A model generated the notes under the pieces. That model was not told where the DNA came from, did no database searches, and was given only the letters and a program-made list of their open reading frames with translations. A stretch of 5,406 bases of DNA from Planctomycetota bacterium (GTDB lineage Bacteria; Planctomycetota; Planctomycetia; Isosphaerales; Isosphaeraceae): contig JAKBCQ010000252.1 in assembly GCA_021807585.1 (NCBI GenBank), forward strand, positions 1 through 5,406. Reading direction: 5' to 3'. Of the stretch, positions 1-5,406 are shown piece by piece. The position numbers and the translations under genes are program-made. Position 1 is the first letter of the stretch; every line of letters begins with the position of its first letter.

Positions 1-194
1 TAATAAAAACAAGTTCATCAGATTTAGAGCGATTTTGCTGAAATTTGTAAGTTGTTCGAGATGAGTCGGTTCGGATCGCAGGGGATCATGGTCGACCTCG
101 ATCTCGTGCAATTCGGTCGACCGCGAAGCCGAGTTAAAGGACTGAATGCGCGGCGTATCGGCCCTCTCAAAGGATTAATCGATCGTTTATACGG
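1..194. other. Non-coding region downstream of the DUF1501 gene
   Basis: No convincing gene lies here. The first 60 bases are AT-rich, and the rest resembles the surrounding DNA with frequent GATC words. Reading leftward from the DUF1501 stop codon I see no hairpin followed by a run of T, so no intrinsic terminator can be placed. A leftward 21-codon frame (24-89) has an SD-like GAGG six bases before its ATG, but nothing else supports it. Another leftward ATG at 16-18 would read Met-Asn-Leu-Phe-Leu-Leu off the window edge; it could start a further gene, but six codons prove nothing. Confidence 0.5.
90..122. repeat. Two copies of the palindrome GGTCGACC (dyad)
   Basis: GGTCGACC occurs at 90-97 and again at 115-122. 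The second copy extends to a perfect 10-base palindrome, CGGTCGACCG (114-123). Because the unit is self-complementary, the two copies are both a direct and an inverted repeat, and they could form an 8-bp stem with a 17-base loop in RNA. No T-run follows on either strand, so this is not a normal intrinsic terminator. It could be a protein-binding dyad, or chance in DNA rich in GATC and TCGA words. Confidence 0.4.
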
Positions 195-1634
195 TTAGGC
201 GAGAATGTTTTTGACGACGTTTCCCGCGACGTCGGTCAGGCGTTGATCGCGGCCGCCGTGGAAATACGTGAGACGTTTGTGATCGAAGCCGAGGAGGTGG
301 AGGATTGTCGCGTGGAGGTCGTGAACGTGCACCTTGTCGTCGGCTGCGGCGTAGCCGATCTCGTCGGTGGCGCCGTGGACGACGCCCCCCTTCACGCCTC
401 CTCCCGCGAGCCACGCGGAGAATCCTTTGGGGTTGTGATCGCGTCCCTTCGAGCCCTGGCTTGTCGGCATACGGCCGAACTCGCCCGACCAGACGACGAG
501 AGTTTCGTCGAGAAGGCCGCGTCGTTTCAGATCGGCGAGCAAACCCGCGATCGGTCGATCGGTTTCCTCGCAATGCAATTTATGATTGGCGTCGACGTTG
601 CTATGCGCATCCCAGTTTTCATCGTTGTGGCCTCCTCCCGAGTAAATTTGGATGAAGCGGACGCCGCGTTCGACGAGCCGCCGCGCCAGCAGGCACTTGC
701 GGCCGAAATCGGCGGATCGTTCGCTGTTGAGGCCGTAAAGCTCTTTCGTTTCGGCCGATTCGGCGGAGAGATCGACCGCCTCGGGAGCGCTCGCCTGCAT
801 CCGGAACGCGAGTTCGTACGAGGCGATCCGCGCGGCGAGCTCGCTGTCGTGCGATCGGGCCGCCTCGTGCGGGGCGTTGAGCCTGGAAAGCAAATCGAGC
901 TGGCTGCGCTGTTCGTCACGCGTCACGGGGGCGCGCGGCGAGAGATCAAGGATCGGATCCCCCTGGGTGCGAAATTGCGTCCCCTGGTAGGTCGCGGGCA
1001 TGTAACCCGACGACCAGTTGGTGGCGCCGTTGATCGGTCCGCCGCGAGGGTCGATCAGAACGACGAAGCTCGGCAGATCGCGGTTTGAAGTCCCCAGTCC
1101 GTAGCCGACCCAGCTTCCCAGGCACGGTTTTCCCTGAAAAACCGAGCCCGTGTTCATCTGGACGATCGCCGATCCGTGGGCGAAGCTGTCGGCGTACATC
1201 GAACGGATGATCGCCATATCGTCGACTTGACGCGCCAGATTGGAATAGAGATCGGAAATCTCGATTCCACTTCTGCCGGATCGAGAAAAACCGCGGGGCG
1301 TGCCCATCAACGTCGCTTTGGCGACGTTTCCTTTGCGGACCTCGATGTCGATCGTCTTGCCGTTTTTTTGGTTGAGGATCGGCTTGGGATCGAACAAATC
1401 GACCTGTGAAGGCCCGCCGTACATGAACAGGAAGATCACGTTCTTGGCTTTGGCGGGAAAGTGAGGCGTTTTGGGGGAGAGCGGGTCGATCGCGAGCGGA
1501 GCGACCCCCTCGGCGCCTTCCGCCCGCCGGGGCGCGAAGCCGTCTTCATGCAACAGCGCGCTCAGCGCCACGCCGGTGAAACCGCAGCCCGTTTGCCAGA
1601 GAAACTCGCGTCGCGTTCGTCCGCAAGGGGTCAT
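195..1634 (-). CDS. DUF1501 family protein, Tat-exported, alkaline-phosphatase-superfamily fold
   Basis: This 479-residue protein is a complete DUF1501 member. The N-terminus has a twin-arginine motif, TRREFL (residues 7-12), followed by a short hydrophobic stretch, so export of the folded protein by Tat is predicted. Motifs seen in order are GGPSQVDLFDPKP (73-85), GGGH (333-336) with NDENWDAH (337-344), GEFGRMP (384-390), GRDHN (397-401) and HDLHATILHLLG (438-449). In the alkaline phosphatase/sulfatase superfamily such Asp and His residues bind metal ions; H336, D342, H344, E385, D399, H400, D439 and H441 are the candidates here. No reaction has been firmly assigned to the family to my knowledge. 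The ATG at 1634 has GGAG eight bases upstream. The gene follows the PSCyt2/PSD1 gene after 51 bases and is probably co-transcribed with it. No truncation or missing motif is visible. Confidence 0.95.
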   Translation of the reverse strand: MTPCGRTRREFLWQTGCGFTGVALSALLHEDGFAPRRAEGAEGVAPLAIDPLSPKTPHFPAKAKNVIFLFMYGGPSQVDLFDPKPILNQKNGKTIDIEVRKGNVAKATLMGTPRGFSRSGRSGIEISDLYSNLARQVDDMAIIRSMYADSFAHGSAIVQMNTGSVFQGKPCLGSWVGYGLGTSNRDLPSFVVLIDPRGGPINGATNWSSGYMPATYQGTQFRTQGDPILDLSPRAPVTRDEQRSQLDLLSRLNAPHEAARSHDSELAARIASYELAFRMQASAPEAVDLSAESAETKELYGLNSERSADFGRKCLLARRLVERGVRFIQIYSGGGHNDENWDAHSNVDANHKLHCEETDRPIAGLLADLKRRGLLDETLVVWSGEFGRMPTSQGSKGRDHNPKGFSAWLAGGGVKGGVVHGATDEIGYAAADDKVHVHDLHATILHLLGFDHKRLTYFHGGRDQRLTDVAGNVVKNILA

Positions 1635-1685
1635 CGATCAGGCTCCGATTCAGCGGGATAAATAAGAGTAAATATTAATAAAAAT
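1635..1685 (-). other. AT-rich linker between the PSCyt2/PSD1 and DUF1501 genes
   Basis: This 51-base gap includes about 35 bases made almost entirely of A and T (roughly 1655-1690), in sharp contrast with the flanking coding DNA. On the minus strand a T-rich stretch follows the first stop codon directly, and then comes the SD of the next gene. TTGAAT followed 17 bases later by CTTATT is a poor promoter match. It may be an unstructured U-rich spacer that exposes the downstream SD, an mRNA cleavage site, or a weak internal promoter. No hairpin strong enough for a terminator is seen. Confidence 0.4.
1643..1646 (-). promoter_or_regulatory. Shine-Dalgarno site of the DUF1501 gene
   Basis: On the minus strand GGAG lies eight bases before the ATG at 1634. 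It supports that start, which also places the twin-arginine motif at residues 7-12, as expected for a Tat signal. Confidence 0.65.
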
Positions 1686-3929
1686 TCAATCAGCCGTGGC
1701 GAATTCGTCGCAATTGAGCAAGACGAGACAAAACGCGCGGAGCGCCTCGAATCGCGCGTCGGCGCGGTCTTCGGGTTTGGGTCGGCGACGAATCAGAGCG
1801 GCTTGGTTGTCGAGAAACGCAAGCGAATCGGCGAGTTCGGTTTCGTTCGGCGATCGCGCCAGGGCCAGACGAAAGCCGCGATCAACCTGCGCCGCTTGAT
1901 CATCGCCGACTTCGCGTATGAGCCGTTCGGCGAAACGCCGCGCTTGTTCATGTAAGAATGCGCTGTTAAGTAGTGTGAGAGCCTGGGGAGCGGTCGTCGT
2001 GACGGCGCGGCGCGGGCACGGCTCGGACGTATCGGGGGCGTCGAGAACCTCGAGTTCGGGGAGGGGTAACGATCGTTTCACGCGAACATAAATGCTTCTC
2101 CGTGTCGCCGATTTGACGTCGGCGGGTCCCCAACCGCTTCCCGGTCGCGATTGCCTGGCAAGAACATCGGCGGCGATCGGCGGCGTAACGCTCGGTCCGC
2201 CGATCTCAAGGTTGATCGACCCCGAAACCGCCAGGATCGAATCGCGGATCGCCTCGGCCTCGAGCCGGAGCGGAGGCCTGCGCCACCAGAGCGAATTCTC
2301 GGGATCTTTCTCGTTCGAGGCTTCGTTCCATTCCAATGAACGCCGATATGCGGAAGACATGAGAATCAACCGATGAATCGGCTTGAGCCGACCGCCGTGC
2401 GAAACAAGCTCGGCGGCAAGCCAATCGAGCAGCTCGGGCTCGCTCGGCTCATCCCCCATCACGCCGAAATCACTCGGCGACGCGACGATTCCCTTGCCGA
2501 AATGATGCTGCCATAAACGGTTAACAATTACCCGATACGTAAGCGGATTGCCTGGGTTGACGATCCACCGCGCCAGGGCGAGCCTTCGGCCTGTCGTTTT
2601 TCCCCCCTCGGGAGGCGTGATCGTCGGCGTTTTGGAGTCGATCGCCGAGAGAAAACCCGGCGAAACCTCGGCGCCGGGCGCGTGCGCATCGCCTCGAATC
2701 AAAAGGTGAGTGGGAGGCGAACTCGCCCCGTCGTCGGTGAGCGCGAGCGCACGCGGTAATGGAGCGGGGCGATCGGCGTCGACCTCGGTGATCGCCCGCT
2801 CAAGCTCGCCGACCCGCTTTTTCGCGTCGTCGCTCAACCGCGCTGCGATCTCGTCGGGCTTGACCTTGAGCTTCGGTCGCGCTTTGGCGACCAGCGATTT
2901 TTGCGCCTCGTCGCGGCGATCCTTGGGGGTTTGAAGCGCCGCGACGGTGTCGTTATCGACCTCGGCGAGCCGCTCGGCCTCAAGCTTCTTGGCGATCGGT
3001 TCGCGAATCGATTCCAGCTCGTCACGAAGCGGTTTGATCCGCTCCTCGAACCGCGCAACACGCTCGGCATGAACCTTACGCTCGGCGTCGGAAGCCAATT
3101 CGAGCTCGATGCTGTCCAAATTGTCGCGCACGAACCGCCGCGCGGGCGTAAAGAATGATAACAGCTTATAATAGTCTTTTTGAGTGATCGGATCAAACTT
3201 ATGATCATGGCAACGCGCACAGTGGACGGTGAGGCCGAGCATCGTCGTGCCGACGGTTTTCACCAGGTCGTCGAGCTGGTCGAATCGGTCCATCACGGGG
3301 TCGGCGGGTTCGTCGTCGACAAGGCCGATTCGGAGCATTCCCGTGGCGATTTTGGAATCGGCCGAGGCGCCGGGCATTTCGTCTCCGGCGAGCTGAGCGG
3401 TCAGGAATTCTCCGTACGGCATATCGCGATTGAGCGCCCGGACGACCCAATCGCGGTATTTCCAGGCGTCGGGCTTGGGATCGTCGCGTTCGTAGCCGTG
3501 CGTCTCGGCGTAGCGGACAAGATCGAGCCAATGCCGCCCCCAGCGTTCGCCGTAATGCGGGCTCGCGAGCAATCGATCGACGACACGCTCATAAGCGTCG
3601 GGGCGATCGTCCCGCAAAAACGCCTCAACCTCCTCGGGAGTCGGCGGCAAGCCGATCAGGTCGAACGTGACGCGCCGGATCAAGGTCCGACGATCGGCCT
3701 CGGGGGCGGGTTTGATCCCGTTCTCCTGTTGAACTTGCGCGAGGAACGAATCGATCGGGTTGCGGATCGGCGCGGCGTCGATCGCCTTCAAGGAAGGGGG
3801 ATCGGGACGCGATACCGGGCGAAACGCCCAGTACGTTTCGTCGGCGGCGTGCGCAAGCCAAGACGATCCCAGAACGAGCCCCAGGCTGATCCCCAACAGA
3901 GAACGAACTGTTCGAGACGGTTGATTCAT
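1686..3929 (-). CDS. Secreted PSCyt2 (DUF1549) - PSD1 (DUF1553) domain protein
   Basis: This 747-residue protein starts with a Sec-type signal peptide: basic residues, a hydrophobic core at about 10-25, and probable cleavage after AHA (26-28). YWAFRPV (33-39) opens the mature part. The PSCyt2 domain spans about 55-265 and contains RRVTFDLIGLPPTPEE (85-100), HYGERWGRHWLDLVRYAET (125-143) and CARCHDHKFDPI (237-248). CxxCH at 237-241 is the c-type haem attachment signature. A charged, Glu/Lys/Arg-rich stretch at about 281-385 looks like coiled coil. The PSD1 domain covers about 447-740, with NRLWQHHFGKGIV (470-482), LKPIHRLILMSSAYR (515-529) and LLNCDEFATAD at the end. The separate N-terminal PSCyt1 cytochrome domain found in many relatives is absent. 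The start has only a weak SD, but the signal peptide supports it. It is the first gene of the pair with DUF1501. The biochemical function is not established. Confidence 0.95.
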   Translation of the reverse strand: MNQPSRTVRSLLGISLGLVLGSSWLAHAADETYWAFRPVSRPDPPSLKAIDAAPIRNPIDSFLAQVQQENGIKPAPEADRRTLIRRVTFDLIGLPPTPEEVEAFLRDDRPDAYERVVDRLLASPHYGERWGRHWLDLVRYAETHGYERDDPKPDAWKYRDWVVRALNRDMPYGEFLTAQLAGDEMPGASADSKIATGMLRIGLVDDEPADPVMDRFDQLDDLVKTVGTTMLGLTVHCARCHDHKFDPITQKDYYKLLSFFTPARRFVRDNLDSIELELASDAERKVHAERVARFEERIKPLRDELESIREPIAKKLEAERLAEVDNDTVAALQTPKDRRDEAQKSLVAKARPKLKVKPDEIAARLSDDAKKRVGELERAITEVDADRPAPLPRALALTDDGASSPPTHLLIRGDAHAPGAEVSPGFLSAIDSKTPTITPPEGGKTTGRRLALARWIVNPGNPLTYRVIVNRLWQHHFGKGIVASPSDFGVMGDEPSEPELLDWLAAELVSHGGRLKPIHRLILMSSAYRRSLEWNEASNEKDPENSLWWRRPPLRLEAEAIRDSILAVSGSINLEIGGPSVTPPIAADVLARQSRPGSGWGPADVKSATRRSIYVRVKRSLPLPELEVLDAPDTSEPCPRRAVTTTAPQALTLLNSAFLHEQARRFAERLIREVGDDQAAQVDRGFRLALARSPNETELADSLAFLDNQAALIRRRPKPEDRADARFEALRAFCLVLLNCDEFATAD

Positions 3930-3971
3930 GGCGGGACCGCTCGCTTGGACTGATTGTTTATCTGGTGTTGG

Positions 3972-4000
3972 ATTTTACGAGACGCCGTCGATCAATGCAA
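3972..4000 (-). promoter_or_regulatory. Candidate sigma70-type promoter of the PSCyt2/PSD1-DUF1501 operon
   Basis: Reading leftward, TTGCAT (3995-4000, 3 of 6 matches to TTGACA) and TAAAAT (3972-3977, 5 of 6 matches to TATAAT) are separated by exactly 17 bases. Transcription would begin near 3965, giving a leader of about 35 bases before the ATG at 3929. This is the best promoter match seen in this gap and sits where one is expected. Planctomycete promoters are poorly characterised, so the match is suggestive only. Confidence 0.45.
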
Positions 4001-4024
4001 GCTTCGTGTCGGCTCGGATCTGGA

Positions 4025-4088
4025 CGCGGTGCTAAGCACGCGCGGAAAACGCCCGACGGCTTGCGGAGCTCCGAATCCCGGCGATCGC
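4025..4088. repeat. Cluster of three small palindromes upstream of the operon promoter
   Basis: Three perfect dyads lie within 64 bases: GTGCTAAGCAC (4029-4039, five-base arms around one base, extendable through CGC/GCG with one bulged G), CGGAGCTCCG (4064-4073) and GCGATCGC (4081-4088). They sit between the stop codon of the upstream gene at 4137 and the candidate -35 box at 4000. None is followed by a T-run on either strand, so they are not ordinary intrinsic terminators. They could be operator sites for the operon, or 3' hairpins of the upstream transcript. Confidence 0.3.
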
Positions 4089-4136
4089 AATCCTTGATGA
4101 GCTTTCGACGGTTTCGCCCGCCGACTTCACGGCGAA

Positions 4137-5087
4137 TCACGTCGGCGCGGCGCGGTCGGCTTTTTCCCAAACGGCCCGCGATGCGCGACGAACGTCGAAG
4201 TCGGGTTCGAGCCGATCGGCCTCGGCGGCGAGCCGTGAACGACACCGATCATTCGCAAAGTCGCCCCCCCGCGGATCATAATTCAAACAACATGAAACGA
4301 CTTGACGATGTTCGATGAGCCTTCGCTCGATCTCCGTTTTGGACGTGTCGTTGCGGCCGTCGGACGGCGATCGAAGCGAGCGACCAGTCGATTCGGTCGC
4401 AAGACTGCGCGGAAGCGGTTCGTACGTCGCCGAGGAGCCGCCGCTCGCCGCGATCAATCGCGATGTCGTATCGGACTCGGAGGAATCGAGAGCCGAGCAG
4501 GCGACGATCGCGCACACCGCCGCGGAGTCGATCGGGTCGATCTCGCGTGAGGAAGCAGGTGGAACCGATCGGTCGATCGCGTGCGGGTTCTGGTTCGACC
4601 ACGCGTCATGTTCCTTGATGATGTCTTGAATCGACACGCGACGGCGATCGTTTGCGTGTTTGTCGCGGTCGCGGCGGAGATTGCGGAGATCTTGCATTGA
4701 TTTCGAGAACATTTTTGAAAGATGCGCTTCGTAGCGGCAAATCGCGGCGCATTCTTTGGATTGCAGTGTGATTTCGCCCGATTCGATCCGCGCTCGTCGC
4801 TCCTCGGCGATCGTTTCGATTTCGAGCAGGGTCGTGACGATCCGGTCGACGAGTTCGATTTCGAAGGCGCCCGCGGGGGCGAGATCCGCGACGAGTCGGG
4901 CGCGTCGAAGTCGCGTCTCATCCGTTGACGAGCCGTGGATCGGAGTCGAGGGATCGTCGTAACTTAAGGCCCCGGCCGAGAAATCGTCGTCGATCCTGGA
5001 GCATTCGACGCCGTCGATCAAACTTGCGGAACGGCGAGGATCAAGCTGTGAAACGGATCGGTTGGGAGCGTCGGTCGTGTGAAACAT
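4137..5087 (-). CDS. Hypothetical protein, diverged member of a planctomycete family
   Basis: This frame encodes 316 residues if it starts at the ATG at 5087. A longer version starting at TTG 5114 is less likely, because GAAGGA lies nine bases before the ATG. The best preserved parts are RARLVADLAPAGAFEIELVD (about 62-81) and RYEAHLSKMFSKSMQDLRNL (about 118-137), followed by a basic segment reaching about residue 150. From memory, these two blocks resemble planctomycete hypothetical proteins whose usual N-terminus is a Lys/Gly/Pro-rich block ending in a His-Gly-Leu motif; that block is not seen here. The segment at about 75-145 is helical and charged, possibly coiled coil. The second half is rich in Ser, Asp and Arg, with no recognisable domain. 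There is no signal peptide or membrane segment, so it is probably cytoplasmic. Codons favour G or C in the third position almost throughout, which supports real coding; a few AT-ending codons and a run of seven C (4264-4270) occur near the C-terminus. Function unknown. Confidence 0.7.
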   Translation of the reverse strand: MFHTTDAPNRSVSQLDPRRSASLIDGVECSRIDDDFSAGALSYDDPSTPIHGSSTDETRLRRARLVADLAPAGAFEIELVDRIVTTLLEIETIAEERRARIESGEITLQSKECAAICRYEAHLSKMFSKSMQDLRNLRRDRDKHANDRRRVSIQDIIKEHDAWSNQNPHAIDRSVPPASSREIDPIDSAAVCAIVACSALDSSESDTTSRLIAASGGSSATYEPLPRSLATESTGRSLRSPSDGRNDTSKTEIERRLIEHRQVVSCCLNYDPRGGDFANDRCRSRLAAEADRLEPDFDVRRASRAVWEKADRAAPT

Positions 5088-5229
5088 CGTCAATAATCCT
5101 TCACAGTAAGCCAAAATGATAACAAAGAGAACGACAATAGGCTTCTAAGCACGGCGTTTGGTGCCTTGGAAAACCAATGTACCGCTTTGATGCTGTAAAT
5201 GCAATGGCAAAATCGAGAGATCGCAAATA
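5088..5229. other. AT-richer intergenic region, possibly divergent
   Basis: These 142 bases lie upstream of the leftward hypothetical gene and, if the rightward frame at 5230 is real, form a divergent promoter region. For the leftward gene, TTAGAA and TGTTAT with an 18-base spacer (about 5123-5152) is a weak promoter match. TTGG-AAAA-CCAA (5166-5177) is a small inverted repeat that could bind a regulator. No convincing rightward promoter was found, and there is no tRNA or other RNA-gene structure that I can recognise. Confidence 0.35.
5097..5102 (-). promoter_or_regulatory. Shine-Dalgarno site that fixes the start at 5087
   Basis: On the minus strand GAAGGA ends nine bases before the ATG at 5087. 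The alternative upstream start is a TTG at 5114 with no comparable purine-rich site before it. If the SD is real, the nine extra residues of the longer reading are untranslated leader, and the SD lies inside them. Confidence 0.65.
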
Positions 5230-5406
5230 ATGGATCGCGATTTGGTTGCCGGCGGTTGCTCGCCGGGGTTCTCCTTTTCGCGACCCGTTGGGTTCGAAAC
5301 CGAGATGCGTTCACTGGCAAAGGCGATTCGTCGTCGCTACGATACTTTTTTGTACACGATCAAGGTCGATTCGAGGTGGAACGACGCGAGCGAGGGGTTC
5401 GTCATG
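5230..5406 (+). CDS. Possible 5' end of a rightward gene, cut by the window edge
   Basis: From the ATG at 5230 a frame stays open for 59 codons to the window end; the frame itself is open from 5191, just after a TGA. Upstream, GAGAGA ends nine bases before the ATG, a weak SD. The last codon of the window, ATG 5404-5406, is in the same frame and is preceded by GAGGGG at six bases, so the true start could equally be there, beyond what can be read. The final third, reading RYDTFLYTIKVDSRWNDASE, has ordinary codons and protein-like composition. I do not recognise a domain. The open length is not far above what chance allows in GC-rich DNA, so this is tentative. Confidence 0.35.
   Translation, partial: MDRDLVAGGCSPGFSFSRPVGFETEMRSLAKAIRRRYDTFLYTIKVDSRWNDASEGFVM

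Noticed and set aside
24..89. Leftward 21-codon frame with SD-like GAGG
   Set aside because: It is too short to judge. The GAGG overlaps the GGTCGACC palindrome region, and the AT-rich codons in its second half do not resemble the neighbouring genes.
243..1088. Long rightward open frame (281 codons) opposite the DUF1501 gene
   Set aside because: It lies wholly antisense to a gene with clear family motifs. Long antisense frames are common in GC-biased DNA, and its protein shows no recognisable domain.
3180..3953. Rightward open frame (257 codons) opposite the 5' part of the PSCyt2/PSD1 gene
   Set aside because: It is antisense to the signal peptide and the PSCyt2 domain, and its composition mirrors the real gene, so it is a shadow frame.
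4264..4270. Run of seven C as a possible frameshift site in the hypothetical gene
   Set aside because: The frame stays open with coding-like codons on both sides, and neither alternative frame continues a recognisable domain.
4276..4921. Two other leftward frames (4276-4602 and 4454-4921) within the hypothetical gene
   Set aside because: Their Arg/Ser-rich translations look like out-of-frame readings. Codon bias favours the 4137-5087 frame throughout, and no domain continues across frames to suggest a frameshift.
5249..5278. Hairpin CCGGCG-GTTGCT-CGCCGG followed by a T-rich stretch, terminator-like on the plus strand
   Set aside because: The stem is only six pairs, the T-tract is interrupted and spaced, no rightward gene ends just before it, and it lies within the candidate rightward frame.
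5090..5320. Leftward 76-codon frame overlapping the start of the hypothetical gene
   Set aside because: It begins with TTG without an SD, overlaps the intergenic region and the SD of the accepted gene, and has no domain or coding-like codon bias.
1..5406. CRISPR array, tRNA/rRNA gene, insertion sequence or phage remnant
   Set aside because: No regularly spaced repeats, cloverleaf-like sequence, transposase motifs or terminal inverted repeats with target duplications were seen on either strand.

Overview
The window reads as a piece of a planctomycete (Planctomycetota) chromosome. The main evidence is a leftward gene pair typical of that phylum: a secreted PSCyt2/PSD1 (DUF1549/DUF1553) protein followed by a twin-arginine-exported DUF1501 protein. 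A third leftward gene resembles a hypothetical-protein family that I recall mainly from planctomycetes. The DNA is fairly GC-rich and packed with GATC and CGATCG words. The genus cannot be fixed from this sequence alone.

Layout, left to right. Bases 1-194 lie downstream of the operon and hold no convincing gene, only a repeated GGTCGACC palindrome. Bases 195-1634 (minus) encode the DUF1501 protein. A short AT-rich gap of 51 bases separates it from 1686-3929 (minus), the PSCyt2/PSD1 protein. Bases 3930-4136 carry a good sigma70-type promoter candidate for this pair and several small palindromes. Bases 4137-5087 (minus) encode a 316-residue protein of unknown function; a strong Shine-Dalgarno sequence places its start at the ATG at 5087. 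Bases 5088-5229 are an AT-richer intergenic stretch. From 5230 to the window end a rightward frame stays open and may be the 5' end of a divergent gene.

The PSCyt2/PSD1 gene is transcribed first and the DUF1501 gene second, from what looks like one promoter. Both products are predicted to leave the cytoplasm, the first by a Sec-type signal peptide and the second by Tat. The first has a CxxCH haem-binding motif and the second has the conserved His/Asp motifs of a metal-dependent alkaline-phosphatase-superfamily fold. They probably act together outside the cytoplasmic membrane, but no substrate or reaction can be read from the sequence. The third gene has a 207-base gap before the pair and shows no functional link to it.

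I did not find a clearly new multi-gene system. The most useful leads are the diverged third gene, the possible unannotated rightward gene at the right edge, and the very strong CGATCG enrichment, which continues through intergenic DNA.
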